Of a stretch of DNA of 64,000 bases, positions 8,738 through 17,497 are shown in pieces (the first letter of the stretch is position 1; the number at the start of each line of letters is the position of its first letter). Location of the stretch: positions 248,001-312,000 of the forward strand of contig NZ_CP114767.1 in NCBI RefSeq assembly GCF_027359925.1, in the 5' to 3' direction. A program made the position numbers and the translations under genes. The notes beneath the pieces were generated by a model. That model was given only the letters and a program-made list of their open reading frames with translations, had not been told where the DNA came from and did not search any database. The stretch is from Hymenobacter canadensis. GTDB lineage: Bacteria > Bacteroidota > Bacteroidia > Cytophagales > Hymenobacteraceae.

Positions 8738-9809
8738 GCGTGAGCTGCTTGCCGATGAAATCTTCCGGCGTTTCGAGGTTGGACAACGAAACCCCCAGAA
8801 GCCGCACGCCCTTGGGCAGCGGCAGGCAGCCCTGCACTAGCTCCTGGCTGATCTGAGCCAGAGCGGCCATACTAGCCAGCGGCGCCGGCAGCGTCCGGCT
8901 GCGCGTAATCTGCTGGAAGTCGGCGTACTTGACCTTGAGCGTGAGCGTGCGGCCCAGCAGCCCGGTGCGCTGGCAGTAGCCCCAGACCGAGTCTAGGCAG
9001 GGCTGCAGGCCCTCGCGCAGCTCTTGAGGCGTGTGCAGGTCTTCGGCGAAGGTAGTTTCGGAGCCTACCGACTTGCGCACCCGGTCGGGCACGACGGGGC
9101 GGTGGTCCTGGGCGCGGGCAATAAGGTAGTAGTGCCCGCCTGCCTTGCCGAAGTGCTGGCGCAGAAATGCCTCCGACTGCTGCCGCAGATCCAGCCCGCT
9201 GAAGATGCCCAGCTGGTTCAGCCGCGCCGCCGTGGCCGGCCCGATGCCGTGAAACTCGCCCACCCGCAGCTGCGCCACAAACGCCAGCCCCTGCTCGGGC
9301 CGAATCACGAACTGGCCGTTGGGCTTGCGGTGGTCGGAGGCCAGCTTCGCCAGAAACTTGTTGTAGCTGATGCCCGCCGAGGCCGTCAGCTGGGTCTGGC
9401 GCAGAATTTCGGCCCGGATTTCGCGCGCCACCTGCGTAGCCAGCGCAATGCCTTTCAGGTTCTCGGTGACGTCGAGGTAGGCTTCATCCAGGGAAAGAGG
9501 CTCGATGAGGGGCGTGTACTCGGCAAAAATGGCCCGGATCTGCCGCGACACTTCCTTATACACCTCGAAGCGTGGCTTCACGAACACCAGCTCCGGGCAC
9601 TTGCGCAGCGCCGTGCTGGAAGGCATAGCCGAGCGCACCCCAAACTGCCGGGCCTCATAACTCGCCGCCGCCACCACGCCCCGCGCCCGCGAGCCACCCA
9701 CGGCCACGGGCTTGCCGCGCAGCGTCGGGTTGTCGCGCTGCTCCACGGAAGCATAAAACGCGTCCATGTCGAGGTGAATGATTTTGCGGGTTTCGGACGA
9801 AGTGTCCAC
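8727..9809 (-). CDS. dinB: DNA polymerase IV (Y-family translesion polymerase)
   Basis: It carries out error-prone bypass of damaged template. The 360-residue length is normal. The palm motif IIHLDMDAFYASVE supplies metal ligands Asp14 and Asp16, and PLSLDEAYLD supplies Asp108/Glu109. HhH and little-finger regions follow. The C-terminus QLTLSL resembles the beta-clamp-binding peptide. The start is GTG at 9809, which keeps the residues before the conserved LDMD motif. The 3' end overlaps the sce7726-type gene on the other strand, and a DUF6624 lipoprotein lies 10 nt upstream on the same strand. Confidence 0.96.
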   Translation of the reverse strand: MDTSSETRKIIHLDMDAFYASVEQRDNPTLRGKPVAVGGSRARGVVAAASYEARQFGVRSAMPSSTALRKCPELVFVKPRFEVYKEVSRQIRAIFAEYTPLIEPLSLDEAYLDVTENLKGIALATQVAREIRAEILRQTQLTASAGISYNKFLAKLASDHRKPNGQFVIRPEQGLAFVAQLRVGEFHGIGPATAARLNQLGIFSGLDLRQQSEAFLRQHFGKAGGHYYLIARAQDHRPVVPDRVRKSVGSETTFAEDLHTPQELREGLQPCLDSVWGYCQRTGLLGRTLTLKVKYADFQQITRSRTLPAPLASMAALAQISQELVQGCLPLPKGVRLLGVSLSNLETPEDFIGKQLTLSL

Positions 9810-9819
9810 GGCTGATACC

Positions 9820-10443
9820 TTACGGCTTGGTCTTAAAATACATGGTGCCCGGGCGCAATTGTCGCTGTAGAGGCTCCAGTTTCATGGTACGGCGGCGCTC
9901 GTCCAGCTTGTCGAACCCCGCTGTCGGCAACAACGAGTCTATGGTTTCGCCGAAAGGGCGCACTACCCGGGCCGATTGCGTGCCATACTGCTGAGGCAGC
10001 CCTTGATTGATCAGAGCCCGGTCGAGGTAAGTGGCGTAATCGGCGGACGGCAGCCTTCTGGCTTCATAAAGGGCCTCTACGCGGGGCAAATACTGCAGCT
10101 GTACGGAATCCGGAGCATGCTGAAGCAACAGAAAAGCAGTTCCGGCTGCTTCGGTACCGGCCTGGGTTACCGCGGGCCAGCCGTGGTGGCGCTCCAGCTG
10201 CTGAAATGTCGCCAGCCGCACAGCATCCTGCCGCAGCAGCCAGCGGTTGGCCGTATCCGCCACGGTTGATTTAAATCCATGTTGCCTGAACACTGCGAAA
10301 ATGGCCTGACGGTCTTGCCAGTCAGCGGCGCTGAGCGAGTCGAGCCTGGCCGCAAGAGCCGGGGATGCAAAACGGGCTGCGTGTTGTGTCGGCCGAGTGC
10401 AGGCCGCCAGCAGCATAGTTATAGCAAGCAGACGGGTGGTCAT
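9820..10443 (-). CDS. DUF6624-like lipoprotein
   Basis: The product has 207 residues with a lipoprotein signal (MTTRLLAITMLLAAC), so it should be anchored to a membrane. The C-terminal half shows the DUF6624 pattern: a LLLQHAPDSVQLQYLP segment, YATYLDRALINQG, QQYGTQ, then LDERRRTMKLEPL. The biochemical role of this family is not known. It is just upstream of dinB and may share its transcript, though a link to DNA repair is not implied by the sequence. Confidence 0.7.
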   Translation of the reverse strand: MTTRLLAITMLLAACTRPTQHAARFASPALAARLDSLSAADWQDRQAIFAVFRQHGFKSTVADTANRWLLRQDAVRLATFQQLERHHGWPAVTQAGTEAAGTAFLLLQHAPDSVQLQYLPRVEALYEARRLPSADYATYLDRALINQGLPQQYGTQSARVVRPFGETIDSLLPTAGFDKLDERRRTMKLEPLQRQLRPGTMYFKTKP

Positions 10444-10513
10444 GGGGGAAACTTAAAATCGGCTCGGTTTATCTGAAGTAGCGGCCAAACTTAGGGGCCG
10501 TTGGTTGTGCTCG

Positions 10514-11443
10514 TCAGTCCTGCACCGGCTCCAGCGGTACCGGCTGCACGGCAGATTTCGGCTTGCGGCTGACCAGAAACACACCGCCGAAAATCAGCAG
10601 CGCCTGCCAGCCCCGGTCCCAGGTCAGCACGTCTTTGCCCAGGCTCACGGCAATGAGCACGGCCAGGGCCGGCTGCAGGTAGATGTAGGCCCCCAGCAGG
10701 GCGGGGGAGGCGTATTTCAGGGCCCAGTTGTTGAGCAGGTAGGCCAGAATCGTGAGGCAAATCACCATGTAGGCAATGGCGGCCCAGATGCTGGCCGGGA
10801 AGCTGGCGTAATCGGGCTGCTGCACCTGCTGCCAGCCGGCCGGCACCGCAATAAAGGCGCCCACCAGAAAGATGCGCGCCAGTACCGTGAACGGGTGATA
10901 CTTGCGCATCAGCGGCATTACCAGCACCAGGTACACCCCAAACGCGGTGGCGTTGAGCAGGATGTAGACGTTGCCCAGCAGTCCGTCCTGCCCGCCGGCC
11001 GCCACCGGGCCTTTGCTCAGGATGATGCTGGCCGCGCCGGCGCCCGCCAACACGATGCCCGCCAGCCGGGGCAGCGTCAGCCGCTCGCCCAGCAGCACCG
11101 CCGAGGCCAGCACCGTCACGACCGGCGCAATGGTCTGGATGAGCGAGGCGTTGATGGGCGAGGTTAGGTTGAGGCCCGAGAAGAACAACAGCTGGTTCAA
11201 GCCGATGCCCAGGATGCCGCATGCCACGGCCCGCAGCTGGTCGGCGCGGCCGGTGATGCGGTCCTGCGGCGCCACCAGCCGGCTCAGGATGCCGAAAAAC
11301 ACCGTCGCGCCCACCACGCGCAGCAGCACCAGCCCAAACGGACCCATGTACTGCGGCATCACATCCTTGGAAATACTGTAGTTGGCGGCGTAGATCAGCG
11401 CCACCACAAAGAGGGCCGAGTGGACCTTAGCGGAATTTTTCAT
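10514..11443 (-). CDS. EamA-family (DMT superfamily) transporter
   Basis: A 309-residue inner-membrane protein with about ten hydrophobic helices in two five-helix halves. The first half contains GLNQLLFFSGLNLTSPINASLIQTIAPVV and LLGERLTLPRLAGI, typical of EamA drug/metabolite exporters; the second repeats the pattern around YIYLQPALAVLIA. The C-terminus is basic and short. The substrate cannot be predicted. It faces away from rarA, with a family B repeat pair between them. Confidence 0.88.
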   Translation of the reverse strand: MKNSAKVHSALFVVALIYAANYSISKDVMPQYMGPFGLVLLRVVGATVFFGILSRLVAPQDRITGRADQLRAVACGILGIGLNQLLFFSGLNLTSPINASLIQTIAPVVTVLASAVLLGERLTLPRLAGIVLAGAGAASIILSKGPVAAGGQDGLLGNVYILLNATAFGVYLVLVMPLMRKYHPFTVLARIFLVGAFIAVPAGWQQVQQPDYASFPASIWAAIAYMVICLTILAYLLNNWALKYASPALLGAYIYLQPALAVLIAVSLGKDVLTWDRGWQALLIFGGVFLVSRKPKSAVQPVPLEPVQD

Positions 11444-11456
11444 TGGGGCGAATGTA

Positions 11457-11551
11457 GCGTAAGCTTTAGCTTGCGCCGTAACCCATACGTACTAGGGCAA
11501 ACCCACGGCCACGCCGTTTCATCTCCTTCCGGCGCAAGCTGAAGCTTACGC
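11457..11551. repeat. Family B hairpin repeats, inverted pair
   Basis: Two facing copies at 11457-11478 and 11530-11551 match as a 22-bp inverted repeat with one mismatch. Each copy is itself a small hairpin with an 8-bp stem (GCGTAAGC, loop TTTA, GCTTGCGC). A third copy lies at 15888-15913 with paired base changes. The pair fills the divergent gap between the EamA gene and rarA. Confidence 0.75.
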
Positions 11552-11561
11552 CCCCTCCAAT

Positions 11562-12893
11562 ATGTCCACCGGTTCCCTTTTCGATTCTGATCCTACGCCG
11601 GCCTTTATCCCGCCTGCCGCGGCCAACGCGCCGCTGGCCGAGCGCCGCCGTCCCCGCACCCTCGACGAATACGCCGGGCAGCAGCACCTCGTCGGGCCCG
11701 AAGGCGTGCTGCGCCGCTACCTCAGCGCCGGCCGTCTGCCCAGCCTGATTTTGTGGGGCCCGCCCGGCGTGGGCAAAACCACCCTGGCCAACCTGCTGGC
11801 GCAGGAACTGGGCAAGCCGTTTGCCTCGCTCAGCGCCGTGAATGCCGGCGTGAAAGACGTGCGCGAGGTGATAGAGCGCGCCCGCAAGCAGCGCGGCACG
11901 GTGCTGTTTATTGATGAAATCCACCGTTTCAGCAAAAGCCAGCAGGATGCGCTGCTCGGCGCGGTTGAGCAGGGCATCGTCACGCTCATCGGGGCCACCA
12001 CCGAAAATCCGTCGTTTGAGGTGATTCCGGCCGTGCTGAGCCGGGCGCAGGTGTACGTGCTGGAGCCGCTGAGCAAGGAAGTGCTGACCGGCCTGGTAGA
12101 CAAAGCCCTGGCCGAGGACGCGCAGCTGCAGCAGCGCAAGGTGCGCATGCAGGAGTACGGCGCGCTGCTCACCATCTCGGGCGGCGATGCGCGCAAGCTG
12201 CTCAACCTGCTGGAAATTGTGGTGGAAGCCAGCCGCCCCGACCCCAAAACCGGCGAAGTTGTCATCACCGACGAGGGCGTGCAGCAACTGGCCCAGCAGC
12301 ACCTCGCCCGCTACGACAAAGGCGGCGAAATGCACTACGACGTCATTTCGGCCTTCATCAAGAGCATCCGCGGCTCCGACCCTAACGCCGCCCTCTACTA
12401 CCTGGCCGTGATGCTGGAAGGTGGCGAGGACGCCAAGTTCATTGCCCGCCGCCTGCTCATTCTGGCCTCCGAAGACGTGGGCCTGGCCAATCCCAACGCC
12501 CTGATTCTGGCCCAGAGCTGCTTCCAGGCCATTGCCGTGATTGGCATGCCCGAGGGCGACATTATCCTGGGGCAGACCGTGGTGTACCTCGCCACCTCGC
12601 CCAAGAGCAACGCCAGCTACAAGGCCATCCGGGAGGCGCGGGCGCTGGTGCGGCAGCAGGGCGTGCAGCCGGTGCCCATCCCGCTGCGCAACGCCCCCAC
12701 CAAGCTCATGAAAGACCTCGGCTACGGCGGCCAGTACCAATACTCGCACGACTACCCTGGCAATTTCGCATACCAGGAGTTTCTGCCCGAGGCCCTCAGC
12801 GGGACCGTGTTCTACCTCCCCGGCCATAACCCCGCCGAAGCCAAAGCCCAAGAGCGCCTGCGCCAGCTCTGGGGCGAGAAGTACGGCTATTAA
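11562..12893 (+). CDS. rarA: Replication-associated recombination protein A (AAA+ ATPase)
   Basis: A clamp-loader-like AAA+ ATPase (RarA/MgsA/WRNIP1 family) that acts at stalled replication forks. The 443-residue product shows the entry motif RRPRTLDEYAGQQHLVG, Walker A GPPGVGKTT, Walker B VLFIDEIHRF, sensor 1 GATTENPSFEV and the C-terminal tetramerisation domain (EDVGLANPNAL, LRNAPTKLMKDLGYG). The N-terminal 25 residues are variable. The start is ATG at 11562. Its stop codon touches a long inverted repeat. Confidence 0.96.
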   Translation: MSTGSLFDSDPTPAFIPPAAANAPLAERRRPRTLDEYAGQQHLVGPEGVLRRYLSAGRLPSLILWGPPGVGKTTLANLLAQELGKPFASLSAVNAGVKDVREVIERARKQRGTVLFIDEIHRFSKSQQDALLGAVEQGIVTLIGATTENPSFEVIPAVLSRAQVYVLEPLSKEVLTGLVDKALAEDAQLQQRKVRMQEYGALLTISGGDARKLLNLLEIVVEASRPDPKTGEVVITDEGVQQLAQQHLARYDKGGEMHYDVISAFIKSIRGSDPNAALYYLAVMLEGGEDAKFIARRLLILASEDVGLANPNALILAQSCFQAIAVIGMPEGDIILGQTVVYLATSPKSNASYKAIREARALVRQQGVQPVPIPLRNAPTKLMKDLGYGGQYQYSHDYPGNFAYQEFLPEALSGTVFYLPGHNPAEAKAQERLRQLWGEKYGY

Positions 12894-13021
12894 TCACAGA
12901 TTTTGCAGATTTTTCGCTGATTACGCAGATGTAGGATCGATATAGAACAGCCCTGGTCCGGCGGCTTTTACATCAATCCTACATCTGCGTAATCAGCGAA
13001 AAATCTGCACCATCTGTGATT
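12892..13021. repeat. Family C long inverted repeat (46-bp arms)
   Basis: Arms at 12892-12937 and 12976-13021 match as reverse complements at 44 of 46 positions. Each arm contains near-tandem words (CACAGATTTTGCAGATTTTT and CGCTGATTACGCAGATG). It begins at the last base of the rarA stop codon and occupies most of the gap before sppA. It can fold into a very stable cruciform or RNA hairpin and may end rarA transcription. Confidence 0.85.
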
Positions 13022-13155
13022 TAAAAGCCGCCAATCCAAGCCACGCAGGCAGCCGAATCAATAACTTGCCGTCTGGTTGTTATACCGAAAGCAAAACGCC
13101 GCTTGCGCCGTCTGCATCAGCGTCATCCTCCTTCATCTGCAACATCTGCGATTCA

Positions 13156-14913
13156 ATGAGACAATTCTTTAAGTACGTGCTGGCCACGCTCACGGGCCTG
13201 TTCGTGTTCGGGGTGCTGGGCTTTGTGCTGCTGATCGGCTTCGTGGCCGCGCTGGCCTCGTCCGACACCGAAGTAACCGTGGCCAGCGACTCGGTGCTGG
13301 AGCTCAAGCTCGACAAGCCGATTGCCGAGCGCGAAAGCCGCACCTCGTTTGGCTCCATCGTCAGCTCCCAGGCCGATAACATCGGCCTCGACAACCTGAA
13401 AGCCACCCTGCGCCGCGCCAAAAACGACTCCGATATCAAGGGCATCTTCCTGAACGTGGAGCTGGTGCAGGCCGGTATGGCCTCGCTGGAAGAAGTGCGC
13501 GACGCGCTGCTGGACTTCAAGAAGTCGGGCAAGTTTGTGGTGGCCTACGCCGATGCGCAGTCGGAGAAGAGCTACTACCTCACGTCCGTCGCCGACCGCA
13601 TCTACCTCAATCCGCAGGGCACGCTGGAATTCAACGGCCTCAGCTCCGAGACGATGTACTACAAAAACCTGTTCGAGAAGGCCGGCATTCAGCCCCAGAT
13701 CTTCCGGGTGGGCTCGTTTAAAAGCGCCGTGGAGCCGTTTTTCCGCGAGAATATGTCGGATTCGGCTCGCCTGCAGACGTCCTCTTTTCTGAACTCCATC
13801 AACGACTTCATGCTGGGCCACATTGCCACGGCTCGCAAAATCGCGCCCCAGCGCCTGAAAACCATCAGCGACTCGATGCTGGTGCACAACGCCGACGACG
13901 CCAAGCGCCTCGGCCTCGTCACCAACCTCGGCTACTACGACCAGGCCCTCGACTACATGAAGGGCAAGCTGGGCGTGGAGAAAGACGAGAAGCTGAGCCT
14001 CGTGAGCCTCACCGACTACAGCAAAGCCGACGACGAGGAAAGCAGCAGCGGCAGCAACCGCATTGCCGTCATCTACGCCGAGGGCGACATCGTGACCGGC
14101 AAAGGCAGCGGCAGCAGCATCGGCAGCACCCGCTTCGCCGAAGCCATCCGCAAAGCCCGCCTCGACGACAAGGTGAAGGCCGTGGTGCTGCGCGTGAACT
14201 CGCCCGGCGGCTCGTCGCTGGCTTCCGACATCATCTACCGCGAAGTGCTGCTTACCAAGAAGGTGAAGCCCATCATCTGCTCGATGTCGGACGTGGCGGC
14301 TTCGGGCGGCTACTTCATTGCCATGGGCTGCGACACCATTGTGGCCCACCCGAACACCATCACCGGCAGTATTGGCGTATTCGGCGTGCTGCCCAACATC
14401 CAGCCGCTGCTGCGCGACAAGCTGGGCGTGACGACGGACCGCGTGACAACGGGCAAGTTCTCGGACTTCCCCACCATCACGCGCCCGCTCACGCCCTTCG
14501 AGCAGAGCCAGTTCCAGAACGAAATCAACCGCATCTACGCCGACTTCACCACCAAAGCTGCCCAGGGCCGCAACATGCCTGTGGAGCGTCTGCGCGGTTA
14601 CGCTTCCGGCCGCGTATGGTCGGGCTCCGAAGCCAAGGCCCGTGGCCTCGTAGACGTGCTGGGTTCCATGGATGATGCGTTGCGCATTGCGGCCCGCCGC
14701 GCCAAGCTCAAGGAAGGCGACTACACGCTGCAGGCGTTGCCACGCCAGAAGTCGTTTATGGAAAACATCTTCAGCGGCATCAACGAGGAAGTGCGCATGA
14801 GCCTGGTGAAGCAGGAAATGGGCCCGCTGTTTCCGGTGTACGAGCAGTACAAGAAGCTCTCGGAAATGAAAGGTGCCCAGGCCCGCATGCCGTTTGAGCT
14901 GAATATTCAATAG
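13156..14913 (+). CDS. sppA: Signal peptide peptidase SppA, 67-kDa type
   Basis: A membrane-bound serine protease that digests released signal peptides. The 585-residue length fits the long tandem form. The N-terminal membrane anchor is residues 9-34. The catalytic dyad of this family is Lys in the first half and Ser in the second: Lys189 in FKSAVEPF and Ser383 in VAASGGYF are both present. The second half holds the NSPGGS substrate loop. The start ATG at 13156 is chosen because it directly precedes the anchor; frames upstream carry no hydrophobic or conserved sequence. A family A repeat with a T-run follows. Confidence 0.95.
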   Translation: MRQFFKYVLATLTGLFVFGVLGFVLLIGFVAALASSDTEVTVASDSVLELKLDKPIAERESRTSFGSIVSSQADNIGLDNLKATLRRAKNDSDIKGIFLNVELVQAGMASLEEVRDALLDFKKSGKFVVAYADAQSEKSYYLTSVADRIYLNPQGTLEFNGLSSETMYYKNLFEKAGIQPQIFRVGSFKSAVEPFFRENMSDSARLQTSSFLNSINDFMLGHIATARKIAPQRLKTISDSMLVHNADDAKRLGLVTNLGYYDQALDYMKGKLGVEKDEKLSLVSLTDYSKADDEESSSGSNRIAVIYAEGDIVTGKGSGSSIGSTRFAEAIRKARLDDKVKAVVLRVNSPGGSSLASDIIYREVLLTKKVKPIICSMSDVAASGGYFIAMGCDTIVAHPNTITGSIGVFGVLPNIQPLLRDKLGVTTDRVTTGKFSDFPTITRPLTPFEQSQFQNEINRIYADFTTKAAQGRNMPVERLRGYASGRVWSGSEAKARGLVDVLGSMDDALRIAARRAKLKEGDYTLQALPRQKSFMENIFSGINEEVRMSLVKQEMGPLFPVYEQYKKLSEMKGAQARMPFELNIQ

Positions 14914-14920
14914 GTATCGT

Positions 14921-15042
14921 CTGTCATCCTGAGCTTGCGAAGGATCTTATCACGCCGGAACGAGTCGTTGCAACGCTTGCTGTTCTCACGATACGTTCTG
15001 ACCTGATAGGATCCTTCGCAAGCTCAGGATGACAGTTTTTTT
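14921..15042. repeat. Family A inverted repeat, also a likely terminator of sppA
   Basis: 26-bp perfect arms (14921-14946 and 15010-15035) with inner stem words ATCCT/AGGAT around GAGCTTGCGA. The right arm is followed by seven T, so the large hairpin can act as an intrinsic terminator for sppA. The next gene begins only five bases later. Confidence 0.85.
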
Positions 15043-15046
15043 ATCA

Positions 15047-15880
15047 ATGTCCACCACAATGCAACACCTCCACGAAGCCGCCAACCATATTCGCCCGCTG
15101 CTGCAGGGCTTTGAGCCCGAATTCGGTATCATCCTCGGTACCGGGCTGGGCGCGCTGGTCAAGGACCTGACCATTCACCACACTATCCCATACGCCAGCA
15201 TCCCGAACTTCCCGGTTTCGACGGTGGAAAGCCACTCCGGCAACCTGCTGGCGGCCGAGCTGGGCGGCCGCAAAGTGTTGGTGATGCAGGGCCGCTTTCA
15301 CTTCTACGAAGGCTACACCATGGAGCAGGTGGTGCTGCCCGTGCGCGTGATGAAGATGCTGGGCATCCGGAAGCTGTTCGTGAGCAACGCCGCCGGCGGC
15401 CTGCACCCTGACATGAACTACTCGGACCTCATGCTCATCGACGACCACATCAACCTGCAGCCCACCAACCCGCTCATCGGCAAAAACCTCGACGAGCTGG
15501 GTGCCCGCTTCCCCGACATGCTGGAGCCCTACGATGCCCGCCTGCTGCGCCAGGCCGAAGAGACCGCCCGCAGCCTCGGCTTCGCCGATAAGGTGCGGCG
15601 CGGCGTGTACGTGAGCGTGCCCGGCCCCATGCTGGAAACGCCCGCCGAGTACCGCTACCTGCGCACCATCGGGGCCGACGCGGTGGGCATGAGCACCGTG
15701 CCCGAGGTCATTGCGGCCGTGCACATGGGGCTGCCGGTGCTGGCCATCAGCGTCATCACCGACCTGTGCTCACCGGGCAAGCTCAAGCGGGTGGAAATAG
15801 CCGACATCCTGCGCGTAGCCGCCGCCGCCGAGCCCCGCCTCACGGCGCTGCTGCAGGCCGTCATCGCGCAGCAGGACTAA
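15047..15880 (+). CDS. Purine-nucleoside phosphorylase (trimeric, inosine/guanosine type)
   Basis: It cleaves purine ribonucleosides with phosphate to free base and ribose-1-phosphate for salvage. The 277-residue product shows the phosphate-binding GTGLG, the RFHFYEGY loop, SNAAGGL, the [13 protein letters not shown] block and GMSTVPEVI that mark the PunA/PNP trimeric class. The ATG at 15047 is used; a second in-frame ATG at 15059 is also possible. The start lies immediately after a family A repeat and its T-run. Confidence 0.93.
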   Translation: MSTTMQHLHEAANHIRPLLQGFEPEFGIILGTGLGALVKDLTIHHTIPYASIPNFPVSTVESHSGNLLAAELGGRKVLVMQGRFHFYEGYTMEQVVLPVRVMKMLGIRKLFVSNAAGGLHPDMNYSDLMLIDDHINLQPTNPLIGKNLDELGARFPDMLEPYDARLLRQAEETARSLGFADKVRRGVYVSVPGPMLETPAEYRYLRTIGADAVGMSTVPEVIAAVHMGLPVLAISVITDLCSPGKLKRVEIADILRVAAAAEPRLTALLQAVIAQQD

Positions 15881-15887
15881 CGCGCAT

Positions 15888-15913
15888 GTAGCATAGGCTT
15901 CAGCCTGTGCCGG
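15888..15913. repeat. Family B hairpin repeat, single copy
   Basis: GTAGC-ATAGGC-TTCA-GCCTGTGC-CGG: same plan as the pair at 11457-11551, with stem bases changed in matched pairs (GTAAGC/GCTTGC there, ATAGGC/GCCTGT here). It lies just after the PNP stop codon. Confidence 0.65.
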
Positions 15914-15937
15914 CTGGCGACCGAAACGGCTTCAAGG

Positions 15938-15986
15938 CGAACAAAAAAACGGCCGCTGCATCATGCAGCGGCCGTTTTTTTGTTCG
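15938..15986. terminator. Bidirectional intrinsic terminator
   Basis: A 23-bp perfect stem (15938-15960 with 15964-15986) has a GC-rich core (ACGGCCGCTGCA) with seven A on one side and seven T on the other, so it works in both directions. It separates the PNP gene from the convergent lipocalin-like gene. Confidence 0.93.
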
Positions 15987-15999
15987 TAAAATCACTTGA

Positions 16000-16425
16000 T
16001 TATGGCTGGGCGGAGAAGGTGTAGACTTCCTGCTGGTTGTTCTTGTTGAGCGCGCCGTACTGCAGGCCGGTGTCGGAGATGCTGACGAGGTTGTACTGGT
16101 GGTCGTCGCCTTTGTGGTCGGTGAAGTGCAGAATGGTGTTGCCGCTCATCAGCATCCAGGTGCCGGCGTAGGTGGTGCCGTTCACGAACTGGTTTTCGGT
16201 GTAGGTGCCATCGGCGCGGAACGTGAGGCTGAACCGGTCTTTGATACCGGTGCCGGTGCTGGTAACTTGGTTGTTTTCCCGGATTTCATCGAGGCGCCAG
16301 CTACCGGTCGTGAGGGTTTTGATGGGGCCGAAAGCGGGCGTGGGGTCGTCTTCCTGGCAGCTGCTGAAGACAAAGCTGAGCACGGCCAGCAGGCAGAGTA
16401 AACGGGTTAAGTAGGGTAGGCGCAT
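16000..16425 (-). CDS. Lipocalin-like domain lipoprotein
   Basis: The product has 141 residues with a lipoprotein signal (LSFVFSSC). The mature domain has the Bacteroidota lipocalin-like pattern: LTTGSWRLDEI near its start, LTFRADGTYTE, GTWMLMSGNTILHF and a final strand. Such proteins are small outer-membrane or periplasmic beta-barrels with no assigned ligand. It is a single gene with its own convergent terminator. Confidence 0.8.
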   Translation of the reverse strand: MRLPYLTRLLCLLAVLSFVFSSCQEDDPTPAFGPIKTLTTGSWRLDEIRENNQVTSTGTGIKDRFSLTFRADGTYTENQFVNGTTYAGTWMLMSGNTILHFTDHKGDDHQYNLVSISDTGLQYGALNKNNQQEVYTFSAQP

Positions 16426-16526
16426 AAGGGAAGAAAAAGATAAAAGTGAAAGGATATAACGTAGAGTAAGTCTAGCGCAGGAACGTTGTATGCCGCCGGA
16501 TTTTTATTTCCGCCGTGCGGTGGCCG

Positions 16527-17360
16527 CTACGGGATGATAATCTGCTTCCGGTCGTAGCTGAGCACCGTGAACACGCCCAACCCGCCCTGCACCGTGCTCT
16601 TGATGGCCGATGGCTGCGCAAACGGGTTGCCGTTAGCGTTGCGCGCATCGTTCACCGACTGCCGGAACAGGTAGTAAGGCTGGTCGAAGTGGTAGAGCGT
16701 GACCAGCAGCGTGTCGCCGGGGTCGAAGCGGTAGCTGGTGCCGAGCGTGTAGGGGCGGCCATCGTTGAGGCGGTCTTCCACATCGTAGTCGATTTCGGCC
16801 TCATCGGAAATACTGTCGCGGTGAATCTGCAGGCGGTAGTAGTCACCCAGGCCGGCCGGGTCGCGGAAGTTGGTGAGCACGAATGCTTCGCGCTGGGTTG
16901 GTGGCAGGTCGTTGAACTTATACTCCACCGAGTCGATGGGCACCCGCGCCGGCACGGTGGCCGTGCCAGTCAGGCGGCGGCCTTTCGTGTCCACCACTTC
17001 CAGGCTGAAAACGTCGCCGGGACGCGCCACCAGCGGGCGGCGGCCCATGTGGGTGTAGCCTTTGCCCGTCACCGGGTCAACGCCCGGGAAAAAGCGTATC
17101 ACCTCCACCTGCCCGTTGGCCAGCGTGAGGCGCACCGTTACGTCGGTAGGCAGTACGGGCTCGGGGCTGGCCAGGTAGGGCACGGTTTCCGTCACGGTGA
17201 GGCGCGGAATCTGGCCGTCTTCGAGGTAGCACTCCGCCACCAGCTGGGCTGGCAGGGCTGGCAGCTCCACATCAATATTCTGCTCCAGGTCGCAGGAAGC
17301 CGTGAGGCCGGCTAGCGTCAACAAGCTGGCGGTGGTGCGTAAAGCTGAAAAACGGGTCAT
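16527..17360 (-). CDS. DUF4249 lipoprotein, partner of the TonB receptor
   Basis: The product has 277 residues from ATG 17360 (a second ATG at 17372 would add four residues). It has a lipoprotein signal (LLTLAGLTASC). The conserved DUF4249 features are the early VAECYLEDGQIPRLTVTET strand, an Ig-like middle with GDVFSLEVVD, and a C-terminal Tyr/Phe-rich part. In Bacteroidota DUF4249 genes usually follow a TonB-dependent receptor, as here (gap 137 nt), and are thought to be its surface lipoprotein, but the ligand is unknown. Confidence 0.85.
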   Translation of the reverse strand: MTRFSALRTTASLLTLAGLTASCDLEQNIDVELPALPAQLVAECYLEDGQIPRLTVTETVPYLASPEPVLPTDVTVRLTLANGQVEVIRFFPGVDPVTGKGYTHMGRRPLVARPGDVFSLEVVDTKGRRLTGTATVPARVPIDSVEYKFNDLPPTQREAFVLTNFRDPAGLGDYYRLQIHRDSISDEAEIDYDVEDRLNDGRPYTLGTSYRFDPGDTLLVTLYHFDQPYYLFRQSVNDARNANGNPFAQPSAIKSTVQGGLGVFTVLSYDRKQIIIP

Positions 17361-17497
17361 AGAGCCAGACATAAGCAAAAAGGGCAGAAGCAAGCGGTGT
17401 CAGCTACGAAGGAAATCAGCCCAAACCGAGCCGCTCACAAAATCCGTGAACCGAAGGACAGCGAAGCTAAATCCGAAAAATCCGGTTGAATCCGTGA

